DNA of 64,000 bases, taken from positions 329,356 through 393,355 of the forward strand of contig JAPMXV010000067.1 of NCBI GenBank assembly GCA_026936335.1, given 5' to 3'. Shown here in pieces: positions 1-13,500 of this stretch. The notes beneath the pieces are model-generated. The model did not search any database. It was not told the origin of the DNA and saw only the letters and a program-made list of their open reading frames with translations. Origin of the DNA: Mantamonas sphyraenae. Taxonomy: Eukaryota > CRuMs > Mantamonadidae. Position numbers and translations under genes: made by a program. The first letter of the stretch is position 1. Every line of letters begins with the position of its first letter.

Positions 1-1942
1 GGCACAGACGAAGACGTGAGCCATGTGGCCGTGCCGGGCATGATTGATGGCACCATTGCAATGAGCAACAAGCGAGACCGGTCGCCCATGGTGCCGCAGA
101 TTGTGACGAACGACGAGGAGGAAGACGACGCACAAGGACGCAGCCGTCGGGACAGCGACAGTCACGCATCTCCTTCCAGGTCGCGTGAAGAGGTCGCAAC
201 AAGCCACTCGCAACTGCCTGGTCGCTCCACGTCCACCATGTCTCGCAGCAGCTTGGATGTGCCCGTCACATTCCAAAAGGTCACTACACGCACAGTGAGC
301 ACAGACACCAGCTTCAGCTACGACCACGTCTTTACACCCAACTCGGGCGAGACCATGGGCACCTGGCTCATGGACCAGATTGGCTCCTTCGACTTTGTCA
401 TTATTATCGTTTTTAAGGGCGCCTGGTAAGTTGGCCGTTTTCTCTGGAAGGATATTGTTTCTTCTTTTCGCCTCCACACCCGCGGCTGCTGGACAGACAG
501 CGATGCGGTCCACATGCGACGGCGTTCGCTCCATTGCCCATGCCTACGCGGATGTCCCTCGACAGCCGTCGCGCTTCCCGTGCACGATTCCCGTCGTTCG
601 TCAACGGCTGACACGAGAAACGCACCGAAACGAATGTGTTGGTTGTTTGGGCACGACGGCAACAACTCTTCTCCACGCGCCACACGCTCCCCCAACACCC
701 ATACGCCTTGGACACTCGTCCCACAGGAACACCTATTGCCGCCACTACCTGCGCCTGTGGAATTCTTTGTACAGCGACATCCGCAGCTTCGACGGCGAGT
801 TGTTTGGCGTGTCCTCCCAAGGCGGCCGGGTCATGTCCGAGCTTGCGCAAGAGTTGGACCTGGACTATTGGCTCATCTCCGACGAGAAGCTGTGGTGGGC
901 CGAACGCTTCCGCTGCGATGTACTGTGGAACGACACACCAGCTGCAGAGGCTCTGAGTGACCAGTTTGGCAGCGAGTACGAACACAAGCACGGCGTGCTC
1001 TATCCATCTGTGTTGGTGTTTCAAAAGTCCCCACGCAAACTACCCTTTTGCTGGTGGTCCTCGCCACACGAGTCCTACTTGTTGGATGCGGATGTGGGAC
1101 GACCCATGCCCTCGTTTGTGTGGCACTGCGTTCAGTCCAGGCTGGGCCTCACCTCGGTCACCCTGCCCGAGTATGTGCCGACCACGGGCGTGCAGTCTGT
1201 CGACCGTTCCAAACTCAACTCCGAATGCTTCAACTGGGCCATCCTCACCTGCTGCTTCACCACAGACTCCTTCTACTGGAAGTCGAACCCGCTCGTGGAG
1301 CAAGACTTGGAACAGTACGAGCCGTTCAAAAAGACAAAGTTCATGATTCAGATGTACCGCAACCAGCACAAGACATCGGTGGTGTCCAAGGACCAGCAGA
1401 ACGCTTGCCGTGTCTTCCAGGCTGCCGTCGACGGCCTTGAGGTCAAGGCTCGGGCAAACAAGTCCACACGGCGACGTCTCAACAGCAACACAAGCGAACT
1501 ACGTCGCCAAGAAGTGTCCAACCGTAGCCGACGGTCGACCAGCAACGGCAGCAGCACGTCACGCAGCGGAAACAGTCCTGCCCTCAGTCCGCTGCCCACT
1601 CGCTACCGCCTCAGCACACAGAGTTCCCTGGACAGCTTGGCCAGCCATGCATCTCCAGCACCCGCCCAAGCCGCCCGTGGCAAGTGGGTGGTGCCACCGC
1701 GGCCCACACGCAAGGCTCCCAGCCGCTATGCCGTCTCTGCCAACGCCAACTCGGAAGCCACGTCCAAACCACAAACAGGCGGCGACGACAAAGCCAACGG
1801 CCACGAGAGCACAGAGGGGCGCAGCAACAGCTCCTCGCCCTCTCAGGCTGCACACAACGAGGTCCACGGGCGCTCTGAGCAGGACGTGTTCTCCACCTTG
1901 AGCCCAAACAAGTTGAAGAGGGCAAGGTCCGACGTGGTGTGA
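1..1942 (+). CDS. Peroxiredoxin-like (AhpC/TSA-type thioredoxin-fold) protein, 5'-truncated
   Basis: The reading frame is open from base 1, so the gene enters from the left edge. I infer exons 1-425 and 727-1942: GTAAGT donor at 426, CCACAG acceptor ending at 726, and the split TGG codon restores the frame. Across the junction the protein reads as a thioredoxin-fold core: a hydrophobic strand, then KGAWNTYCRHYL, a strand with GVSSQ, and YWLISDEKLW, followed by a YPSVLVF strand. This order matches AhpC/TSA peroxiredoxin-like proteins (known family pattern). The usual CxxC is NxxC here, so the peroxidatic cysteine position is Asn and only the second Cys remains. Long Ser/Arg-rich disordered tails flank the domain. 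Redox function is therefore uncertain; it may be a non-catalytic scaffold. The product is at least 541 residues and ends at TGA 1940-1942. Confidence 0.6.
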
Positions 1943-2036
1943 ACACACACCCCCCCCCCAGTATGTACATTTTTGGTTTTCATCAACTCCCTTACCCTCG
2001 ATACTGCGTCAAAATCAGCTGCAGGTGCCCCACTTG

Positions 2037-2498
2037 TCAGCTTGGGAAAATTGGCGCCAAAGCCTGTGCCCGTCGCCCCTATTCCTACGATAAGGGTGGC
2101 TTTGGTGCAGTCCACACGTCTCGCTGCCCATCCCTCTTGTCCCATAGGTTGGTTCCCTACCTTTTTCACAGCCTCGATGTCCTTGCGACGCAGCACGCGC
2201 GATTTGTTGGTCAGGGCGTGTGCGTTCCCTTCCTCTGCCAGCTGGCGGATAAAGATGCAGATTTGCAGATAGATCTGTGGGTCAACGGAAGAGAGGCGCG
2301 GGCGCGAGGCAAAAGGGGGAATAGGGATGTGGGAGAGAGAGAACAGATGGTCAGAGAGAGAGAGAGAGTGGACACACTTCCGGCTTGACCCACCATGGCC
2401 TCAACCTCGCCAGACCCTCCAACACGCAACGAGCCGTTCCCATACGCACGGAGCAGCTTGCGCAATGAGCGCTGTGGAAACGATTCGTGCTTGGTCAT
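2037..2498 (-). CDS. CENPW: CENP-W-like histone-fold centromere protein (three exons)
   Basis: Assembled on the minus strand from three small exons: 2498-2394, 2274-2161 and 2063-2037, all phase 0, separated by introns of 119 and 97 nt (donors GTGGGT and GTAGGG; acceptors CCACAG and GCACAG). The product is about 81 residues, the size expected for CENP-W (about 88). Exon 1 carries a basic start (SLRKLLRAYG). Exon 2 carries IFIRQLAEEGNAHA then TNKSRVLRRKDIEAVKK. This parallels the second helix (FVHRLAEES) and the CRVINKEHVLAAAK end of human CENP-W. The family pairs with CENP-T as a histone-fold dimer in the inner kinetochore. Weakest point: the third exon, which supplies only eight residues; reading through the last donor gives a longer unrelated tail. 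It lies between the end of the peroxiredoxin-like gene and the end of the DYRK gene. Confidence 0.72.
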
Positions 2499-2553
2499 GT
2501 TTGATTTTTTGATTGTTTCATCAGCGCTGCTTGCACCTGCACACCTCACACCA

Positions 2554-5063
<2,510 letters not shown>

Positions 5064-8000
5064 TCAAATGTCTGTGGTCACCACACGGTCGCTGGCCTGT
5101 ACCAGCAACAGCGGTGGCAGCGAGTCGGTCAACGTGGACAAGTCCTGATGGTACTCCTGCAGATCACGCACCTGCACGTTGGCCATGTTTGGCATGGTGA
5201 TGAACAGAACCGCCGTCCGTTCGCTGTGCTTCAGAAGCAGCTCGTTCAACACCAGGTGGCGCTCGTTCGACGTCAGCGAACGGAAATTCAACTCCGGCTC
5301 TTCGCCCGAGCTCCTCTTGCTGTTGCTGTTGCTGTTGCTATTGCCGCTGCTCCCGCTGCTGTTCTTCTTGTACGAGCCGGATGATCGCTTGCCCTTGTCC
5401 CATGAGGTTGCATCCGCACCACTGCCACTGCCACTGTCACTGCCGCCGTGGTTCGCATTGGCACTCTCGCGCTGCACAACCAGACGATCGTAGCTGCGCA
5501 GATATGTGCCCTCGATGGGCACCACTACAATCTCGGCCTCGATGCGCAGATCGTCAAGCAGCTCTTGCAGGTTGCTCTTCTCCTCGGCCACCTGCTCGGG
5601 CGTGTCCACAAAATTGAGCACACGCAGGCGGGTGTTGTTCAGCCACACGTCTGTCTGCGACACAATGTGGCCCAGCAGCAGCGCAAGGCTCACTGTGTCC
5701 TGGTCCGACCATCCTCCGTCCGACACAGCCCACACGTCGATTGTCGTCATTTGCTCACGACGCTCGCCAAAGAAGCCGCGCTCTGCACCCTGCTTGGCAA
5801 TGGCTGCCTTGTCAAGCTTGTCAAAGTGTCGTGCAACCACAAGGTTCTTTTTCAGCACCGAGGCGTCGCGGACCATGGCGTAAAACTCCTCCATGTCACG
5901 AATGTTGCTGCCCTCCTCGCTGCCGCCGCCACTGCTGCTGCTGTTGTCGCGCAGGTGCGGAAACTGTTCCAGAATGGTGTACAGCTCGTCTTCCTTGCGC
6001 TTCTTGCGCAGCATCATGCTGGACGGCGTGTGTGGACGCTGGCCCTCGTTGCCCGGCTCGTAGAAGCCCACCACCACCGTGTTGGGCTTCATGCCTCCCA
6101 GACCGCACGTCAGCATCAGGTTTTGTGCACCGTTTCGCACTGTGGGCGCCACCACAACCTCTGTGAAGGCCTTGAACATGCTCAGCGACACAAGGTCCAG
6201 GTAGGCCTTTTGCAGCGAGGCAAGCTGTGCTGTGCAGTCCTCCAGCTGACCCGTGAGCACGTGGCCCAGCACAAACAGACCTCCCTTCTTCATGTTGTTG
6301 GAAAAGTCGATCAGGTTGTACGACGAGCGAGGGTTGGACACCAGCAGCAGCACCTGCGGACGCCAGTACTTGACGTGGCTCTTGCGCACGTCGAGACGCA
6401 GCAGGTACTTGCGCACCTGGTGGTAGATCAGAGCCTGCGAGATGTCGCCCCAGGACGCAGGCGGCGAGTGGTAGTGGATGTAGATGAAGAGGAGGATCAT
6501 CACCACGCAGGAGAGGGCCGCGTACACGGCCTCCACGTAGAACATGACAAAGAGGATGCCCAGCGCACCCAGAAGCGACGTTCCCCAATGGAAGTACTTG
6601 AAGTGGGGGCGGAAGTTTGGCGCACCGGTCACCGTCAATGCAAAGCACGCAAAGTTGACTGCAAAGTAGGAGATGAGAAAGAACATGGTGGCAATGGGCG
6701 CCACAATGTTCAGCTTGCCCACGACCAGGAAGGCCTGGATGAGGAACCACGAGCACATGACCGCACGGCGCGGCTCGTCCGAGCTGCCCGAGCCCTTCTT
6801 GAAAGGTGCCAGCACAGGGATGAGATCGTCGCGGGCCAGGGCCTGCAGAATGCGAGAGGAGCCAATGATGGCGCCCAAAGCAGACGAGAGGGTGGCGCAA
6901 AAGATGCCAGCTGCAACGATCCAGGGCACAGAGACGCTCTGGAGGATAAAGTAGTCGTGACGGAGGGCATGGTTGGTGACGGTGGATGCCAGGAGGACAA
7001 CCAGAAACAGGTACATGACCAGGGTGGTGCCGATGGCGGCAAGGGTGCCGCGCGGGATGGAGCGACCCGGGTTTGCCAGATCACCACTCATGTTGGCGCC
7101 TGCCATGATGCCCGTGGTGGCCGGGAAGAAGATGGCAAACACGGTCTGGAATGACATCATGCGGCCACTCTCGTAGTCCAGGCTGTAGTTGGGGTCCAGG
7201 TTCTGGGCAAAAGTGGCGTCGCTGAACGAGGTGAAGCCGATGGCCACGTTGGCCGGAGCAAAGATGAGCGAGCCCATGGACACGACAATGGCCACCATGA
7301 GGACGGCAAAGATGACAATGGAGGTTTTGGCAAAGGCCTCTGCGCCCACCAGGCAGATGACAGTGAGGAGTGCCAGGACCAGCGAGGCATACAGGAACTT
7401 GTACCAGTGGGTCTGGGGCAGCGTGTCGCCAAACGTGTGTGCCAGCGCATCGGTGAATCCCACCATGTACAAGGCTCCTGCAGCCACGTTGGCAAAGTAA
7501 AAGATGAGGCCGATGGAGCCTCCAAACTCGGGGCCAAGGGCACGGCTGATCATGTAGTACGCACCTCCTCCCTTCATCTTGCCATTGGTAGAAATGGCGG
7601 AAATGGAAAGGGTGGTCAGTGTGATCAGGGCGTAGCCAAGAAAGAACATGCCAAACGTCTCGTACAAACCGGCCTACAGGCACATGGCGCACGCCGAGGC
7701 GGGCCACACATCGATGGGTGTGATTCGCACGGAAAGCACAGCCGGACGTGTCAGTGTCGATGTTGCAAACGCGTGCGTGGCAGCGGCGGCGAGGCGAGGG
7801 AGCGAGCGTCGGAGGGAAGACCGAGCTTTGTTGCAGCAAACGGACGCAGTGAGAGACGGCGCATGCAGCCGGCGGAGCAAGCGGTGTGTGATGAGCAGGC
7901 GTATGGGAACATGCACACAAGAAGGACACTCACCTGGCCAATTTGCCATCCCAGTCGCTCAAAGAGGATGACACCGAAAATGCTGAGCATGCACGGCACA

Positions 8001-8258
8001 TACACACCCATGAAGGTGGAAAGACCGCCCGATGCAGCACCCTTGGACTGAATGGTTGAAGAACCATCTGCAGACGTTCCAGGGAGGCTCTGGTACGAAT
8101 GAAAGTCGCTCTCGCTGCGGGAGAAAGGGCAAAGAGGTTGGCTGTTGTTAGCAGGTGCCAGGGGGTGGGTGTGACCTTGCTGACAAGACGGCGCAGTGGA
8201 AAACTAACGAAGAGCCACTGGTGAATTCTTGCATTCGTCGTTCTCGTGTGGACAACAT
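5064..8258 (-). CDS. SLC12-family cation-chloride cotransporter
   Basis: Three exons inferred: 8258-8209, 8114-7934 and 7673-5064 (introns 94 and 260 nt; the GTTAGT/CCGCAG and GTGAGT/CTGTAG junctions keep frame), giving about 946 residues. Exon 2 supplies TM1 (GVYVPCMLSIFGVILFERLG). Exon 3 continues with the SLC12 signature ISAISTNGKMKGGGAYYMIS and GPEFGGSIGLIFYFANV. A later helix contains TGIMAGANMSGDLANPGRSI. About 12 membrane segments are followed by a large cytosolic domain with MKPNTVVVGF, IDVWAVSDGG and a terminal LPPLLLVQASD. All are typical of electroneutral chloride-coupled Na/K symporters; which ions are moved cannot be told from sequence. A poly-Ser/Asn stretch interrupts the C-terminal domain. 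An alternative ATG at 8336 would overlap the end of the upstream Myb gene. Confidence 0.85.
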
Positions 8259-8295
8259 GGAATGCGTGCGAGAAGAAATCCTTGCCTCCGCTGGC

Positions 8296-9987
8296 TCAGC
8301 GTCGCCCAAACGTCGACGTGGGAAACTTGAGCTCACTGGGAGTCACATTTGTCCCACTGATGGTCTGTTGTTCGGAAATGGCTTTGATCTCCTGCTCCAT
8401 TTCAGCAAGAATCGGCGGTTTCTTGCTGCTGAGCGAAGTGGAACGTTCGCGGCGGGTGACGATCTCCACTTCTGTCTTTTTCAACTGCGGGATGGCACAG
8501 GGCAGGAACGGAGGGGCGGGGTCAGTAACTGAACACACACACACACACAGCAGGAGCGCGGAGGACCCCGTTGCGACGTACAGATCTGCGGTTGCGCTTG
8601 GACTCTGAGCCCGAGCGAGGGCGGCCATAGGGCTGGGGGTTGGACGAGCTGCGTGCACGCTCGCCGACAGTGATGGGTTGGTCGTCTGTGGAGACGTCGG
8701 AACTGATGGAGGAGCTGCGTGCGCGACCTCCACTGCCTGGAGAGGAGACGGACTGCTGGGTCTCTTGGAACGGGGAATCCTGCTCCGGATGGGTGATGTC
8801 ATGGATGCTTGTGCGTCCCGTCTGCTGGTTGGTTTCTTTGCGCTGCTGGCGGATAAAGTACTTTTGTGCATGGCTGGCCACTTGCACCGACGTGCGTGTC
8901 TGCACAAACTCGTTTGCAATCTTTTTCCACTCGCCACGGCCGTACACCTGCAGGCCACGCAGGAACAACCGGTGCTCCTCCTCTGTCCATGCCTTTCCTT
9001 TGCTCGATTTTTTCTTCTCCATGCGTCGCTTGGCTTTGCGCTCGTCAATGAACGCTGCCGGCCTTGTTGCCTCCCAGTCCGACATCCACACGCTGTGACG
9101 GTACTTGGGCAAAGAGATCTCGCCGTTGAGGATGGACTGCATGTACGCGGGTGCAAACACGGGTGCACACAAGGTGTTTGGGGCAGAGGGGCGTTCGTGT
9201 CAGTGGGTAACGGAGAATTCGCACAAGCGCAGCAGGCTGGGCGCAGGGGACGCACCTGAACATCCTTGGCGAGCTCGTCATAGCTCTCTTTGATCTGCTC
9301 CGAGGTCTTTGTACAGTTGAGAAAGGTGCTGATCTTGTCCCAGCGATCGGTGGGGCTGAGGTCGTGGAAGATGTGCAGGCCATTTTCAAACAGCTGCTTC
9401 TCTTCGGCAGACCACACGGGAGTGGACAGGGAGATGCCATCATCTGAATTGGATGCGTGTTTCACGTCCTCCACAGAAAGAGGAAACTGTTTGCGGTCGG
9501 TGACGAGAGCGTGCGCTTGCGGAACGTCGTCTTCGTCCATGCCGTCGTCGTTGAGCCTGCTCAGCGAGTGTGTGGCTTCGTCGCCAAAGCTGCTGTCTGT
9601 GCTGCCGCTCATGGTGGACGACGTGGTCACGTTCGACTCTGTCGAACCGACCATGGCCAGAAGTGTGGAAGGCACCGAGCTGCCTGTGCTGCCCGTCGAT
9701 TCGGTGGACATGGACAACTTTAGGAAGCCGTCGTCCTCGTCTGCCAGGACACACCAACGAGACACAACCAACGCGTGTGAGCACAATCCATGGTACGCCG
9801 TTCTCCTCTCACACTTACCGTCGTTGTCCATGGACAAGCTCTGAAGAAACTGCACACCAAAGCGCACCACCTCTTTGTACGTGCGCGTGCCCACATGGCG
9901 CGTCACAGCCTCCCAGTCATGCACTCCGTACTCGCCCAGGGCTTCCAGCAAACGTGTGCGCTCGTCCGCTCGCAATGGATTGGACAT
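8296..9987 (-). CDS. DIVARICATA-like Myb transcription factor with SHAQKYF repeat
   Basis: Four exons inferred: 9987-9819, 9740-9256, 9136-8582 and 8484-8296. Introns are 78, 119 and 97 nt with donors GTAAGT, GTGCGT and GTACGT; phases agree and the product is about 465 residues. Three Myb/SANT-like units are visible: an N-terminal one ([19 protein letters not shown]), a central one ([16 protein letters not shown] ... WDKIS), and a third with [19 protein letters not shown] ending in the diagnostic SHAQKYF. Spacing between the last two, including [12 protein letters not shown], resembles plant DIV-type R-R Mybs (established family feature). The rest is Ser-rich and probably disordered. It is likely a nuclear DNA-binding regulator. 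In-frame ATGs at 10077 and 10044 are alternative starts. Its end lies 37 bp from the chosen SLC12 start. Confidence 0.8.
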   Translation of the reverse strand: MSNPLRADERTRLLEALGEYGVHDWEAVTRHVGTRTYKEVVRFGVQFLQSLSMDNDGKCERRTAYHGLCSHALVVSRWCVLADEDDGFLKLSMSTESTGSTGSSVPSTLLAMVGSTESNVTTSSTMSGSTDSSFGDEATHSLSRLNDDGMDEDDVPQAHALVTDRKQFPLSVEDVKHASNSDDGISLSTPVWSAEEKQLFENGLHIFHDLSPTDRWDKISTFLNCTKTSEQIKESYDELAKDVQVRPLRPACCACANSPLPTDTNAPLPQTPCVHPCLHPRTCSPSSTARSLCPSTVTACGCRTGRQQGRQRSLTSAKPSDAWRRKNRAKERHGQRRSTGCSCVACRCTAVASGKRLQTSLCRHARRCKWPAMHKSTLSASSAKKPTSRRDAQASMTSPIRSRIPRSKRPSSPSPLQAVEVAHAAPPSVPTSPQTTNPSLSASVHAARPTPSPMAALARAQSPSATADLYVATGSSALLLCVCVCSVTDPAPPFLPCAIPQLKKTEVEIVTRRERSTSLSSKKPPILAEMEQEIKAISEQQTISGTNVTPSELKFPTSTFGRR

Positions 9988-10077
9988 GAACCCCAAAGGA
10001 GATGGCTTTTGCGATGCAGCGCGACGTCGGCCAGCTATATTTAACATGCTCGGGCATACGGTCGAGATGCGGGTCAT

Positions 10078-10508
10078 AAACGTACCCGAACATTCTCAAC
10101 ATGTCACGAGCTAGATTCCAAGACATGGCAAATGCGCCAGGACGGACCTGGGGCAATTCGCGGACTGCCTGCGCCTGTGTTGCCTCCCTACCTCTTTGAT
10201 TCACCTTGCCTTGTCTCTCTGCATGTGTCCAGTGTCCCGTTTGTGTATGGTCCCCACCCAATCGTGTGTGCACCCCTGCTTCTGGCTTGCTTGCGCCCGG
10301 TAGCCGACGCCAAAAAGGAACATGCAATTCGCGCTCAGCTCCATTCCCTCTCCACCTCCCCTTGCCCCTCGTTCGCCATGCTCCATGCACCGCGTGCGAC
10401 GGGAAAGCACCAACGCAAATGAAACACAAATCAAACCACAAGAAGAAGCTCCCGCACGATCTTGATTTGATGATGGTTCATTTTCAGAGAGAGGAACGAT
10501 GGCGGAAA
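10078..10508. other. Intergenic region between the Myb and P4-ATPase genes
   Basis: About 430 bp upstream of the Myb gene and downstream of the P4-ATPase stop. Overlapping short frames on both strands show no recognisable protein. I see no RNA gene or repeat. It presumably carries the Myb promoter. Confidence 0.45.
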
Positions 10509-13500
10509 TCAAGCGTCGCCGACACCCTGACCCTTGGTGGCAGCACCGTCTTCGTTGTTGACAGACAGGGTAGCCATCTCGGTCTGCATAGCGTCGTCGA
10601 GCTTGCCGCGAGCGCGCAGGTTCTGCAGGATCTGCGCGTCGGTGGGGCGGTAGTTGCGGAAATAGTAGGAGAGCACGTAGTCGGGGAGCAAGCACATGAC
10701 AGGCACCAGCAGCAGCATGAGGTAAAAGAGAGGCTGGTCGATCCACATGGCCCACACGTTGTACATGTTGGGGAAGGCCTGCAGCGAGTTGAGCACGCTG
10801 ATGAAAAACACGTAGAAGGCCAGCGAGCCCCAGATGCCAAAGTGTGTCAACTTTGTCCAGTACTGCGTGACCAGACACAGCTTCAGGGTCACTGTCAGCA
10901 CGGCGTATGTGCAGGTCAGCGTTCCCATGGACCACATGCCTACAGACAGGCCGTCGCTGCGCACAATGTCGTTGAAGTCAAACACGTAGTAGGTGCTGAA
11001 GAACAGCACAAACGAGTGCCAGATGGCCGTGCCCAACCAGATGAGCAGCGAGCGCGCATTGAACATCTTCCCTTGCTGGATCTCCCGGTATGCAAACGGG
11101 AAGCGCTGGATGAGCTCCCGGCTCAGATCCTGCTCGAAGCAGCCGGTCAGGAAGATGGGAAGAGAGGTGAAAAAGATGTTGAACGCAGACAGGAGGTAGG
11201 AGTGGTACAACGTCTGGCCCGTCCAGCCGTCGTAGATTGAAAACCAGAACTGCGGAAAGGTGAAGGCCAGGTTCTTGTAGAACGAGTACTGGATGATCAT
11301 CACAATGCGCAGGTAGGACCAGCGTCCATGCTTGGCCAGCAGCGGGCGCAGGTGGCGGAACTCGGTGATGGCGTAGTCCGACGCACGCGCGGCCTGAGTG
11401 CCCTCGCGTCCAAAGATGCCCACGCCCACGTGTGCCTCCTGGATCATGGACACGTCGTTGGCGCCGTCTCCCACGGACAAACAGATCGTCTTGCCCCAGG
11501 TCTTGATGAGACGCACGACCAGCGCCTTTTCCAGGGGGGTCACACGGCAACAGATGACACTCTTGCACACGCTGGTCAGCTGCATCAGCAGAGGAGCACG
11601 CTCACGCAGGGCCCAGCCCAGCGAACGGCCACCAATCACGAGTGCGAGCGGGTTCTTGGGCGGCTTGTCCGGGTTGGTGTACATCTTGGCCCACTTGAGA
11701 AGCATTTTGCCGACGTCTTCGGTGGCAGGGCCCGCAGGCACTTCCAGAAGCTCCATGTCGTCCACGAGCAGCTTGGAGCTGTAGCCAATGTTGATGGCCG
11801 TCTCCTGCTTGTCGCCCGTGAGCACCCACACGTGGATGTTGCAGTCCAGCAGGTACTGGATGGTCTCAGCAACCTCCTCCTGCAGCTTGTCCTCGATGGC
11901 CGTGGCACCGAGCAACTTAAAGTCACGCTCCATCACATCCGACGCCGTTTCCATCTTCTGGCGGCGTGCGTCGATGCTGGCGTTGGCTTCAATCCACATG
12001 CGTTCCCAGTCCAGGAACTCGCGCTCGGACAGCTCACGCATGCATACAACCAGGGTGCGCAGACCCTCCTTGGCCATGGTGGCCAGGTGCTCGTCTGTGT
12101 TGCTCTGCAGCTGCTGGTTCGAGTCGTTGGCCAGGCGGTCAAACATGATGTTGTCGGCGCCCTTTGCGTACAAGGTCACGGTGCCGTTCTCATCCCGCAC
12201 AATGATGCTCATGCGACGACGGGCCGAGGAAAACTCGATGATGGCCAGCACCTCAAAGATGTGTTCCTGGCCGTGGATTTCCACCGTCAGGGTGGTGGTG
12301 GTCTTGCGCGTCAGAGCGTAGCCACACGACTCGGCTGCACGCAGCAGGGCGGCCTCGTCGGGCGACTGGGCCTGGTAGATGATTTGATCGGTCTTGGGGT
12401 CGCGCTCGGGCACGGCGGTGTGGCAGAGGCAAAGGCAGAGCAAAAAGTGGTGGATTTGAGCCTGCAGCTCTGCGTTGCCGCTTGCGTGTGCACTGGCGAT
12501 GGTACTGGCAGAGAACATGAGACCATTGATGGAGCACTTGGCAAACTCCATCTTGTTTTCCGTCAGGGTGCCGGTCTTGTCTGAAAAGATGTACTCGATC
12601 TGGCCGAGCTCCTCGTTGAGGTTGGACGTCTTTGCAGTCATGTGCACGACCTGCTTGCCTGCACGTGAGGCATCCAGTTCGATCTTGCCCTTGCTCTTGT
12701 TCTTGCGGATCTTGCTCAGGCGCGAGGGCTTCTGGGCAATCAGCGGGGCGTCGCCCTCGTCAAACTCGGTGGTGAGATCGAGGTCGACCTCCATAAACTT
12801 GACCTGCACCAGACGCACCAGCTCAAGGGTAACGACCAGCGAGATGGGAATCATGGTGTTGAACAGGATGAAGTAGGTGAAGAAGTTGCGAATGGCAAAC
12901 TGGACGGGCTCGAGCTCGAGGCCACCGATGTAGCCCATAACGCGCACCTCCTGGTCCTGGAAGAAGCCCGAAAAGACGGCGGCGACGAGGCAGCAGGCCA
13001 TCTGGAAGGCAAAGATGAGGATGACGTACTTGTTGAGGCGGCGCTCGGTTGTGGAGAGCTTGGAAGGCGAAGGCTGCTGGTTGAGGAAGATCTTTGTGTC
13101 GACACCGGTGTAGACAACAATGCCGTAGGCAAAGGCGGTGTTGCGCAGACGAGCGCCGCGCAGAAGCAGATTCTTTGCGCTGAGGGGCTCGTAGCTGACC
13201 ACGGCCTGCGAGACCACAGCGCTATCGGCCTCGACACTGGCCATCTGAGCATGGCTTGGGCGCACGAGCTCGCTGCTGAAGCGGCCATTGAACTCAAAGA
13301 GGTGCTCGTTGGGCGGCTCGCAGCTGATACTGCCTTGGATCTGAGTGACCTCCTGCTCGGTGCGGAAACGCAGAGTCGATGTCATGGAACGGCGCATCTT
13401 GAGGTTTGTTTCGCTGCAGATAGACGCGTGCGGGAGGTAGGAGGTGTGTGGAGGGTGAACGGGGGAGCGTGTGAGGCGCGCGGACCGGGTTGGGGTGGGG

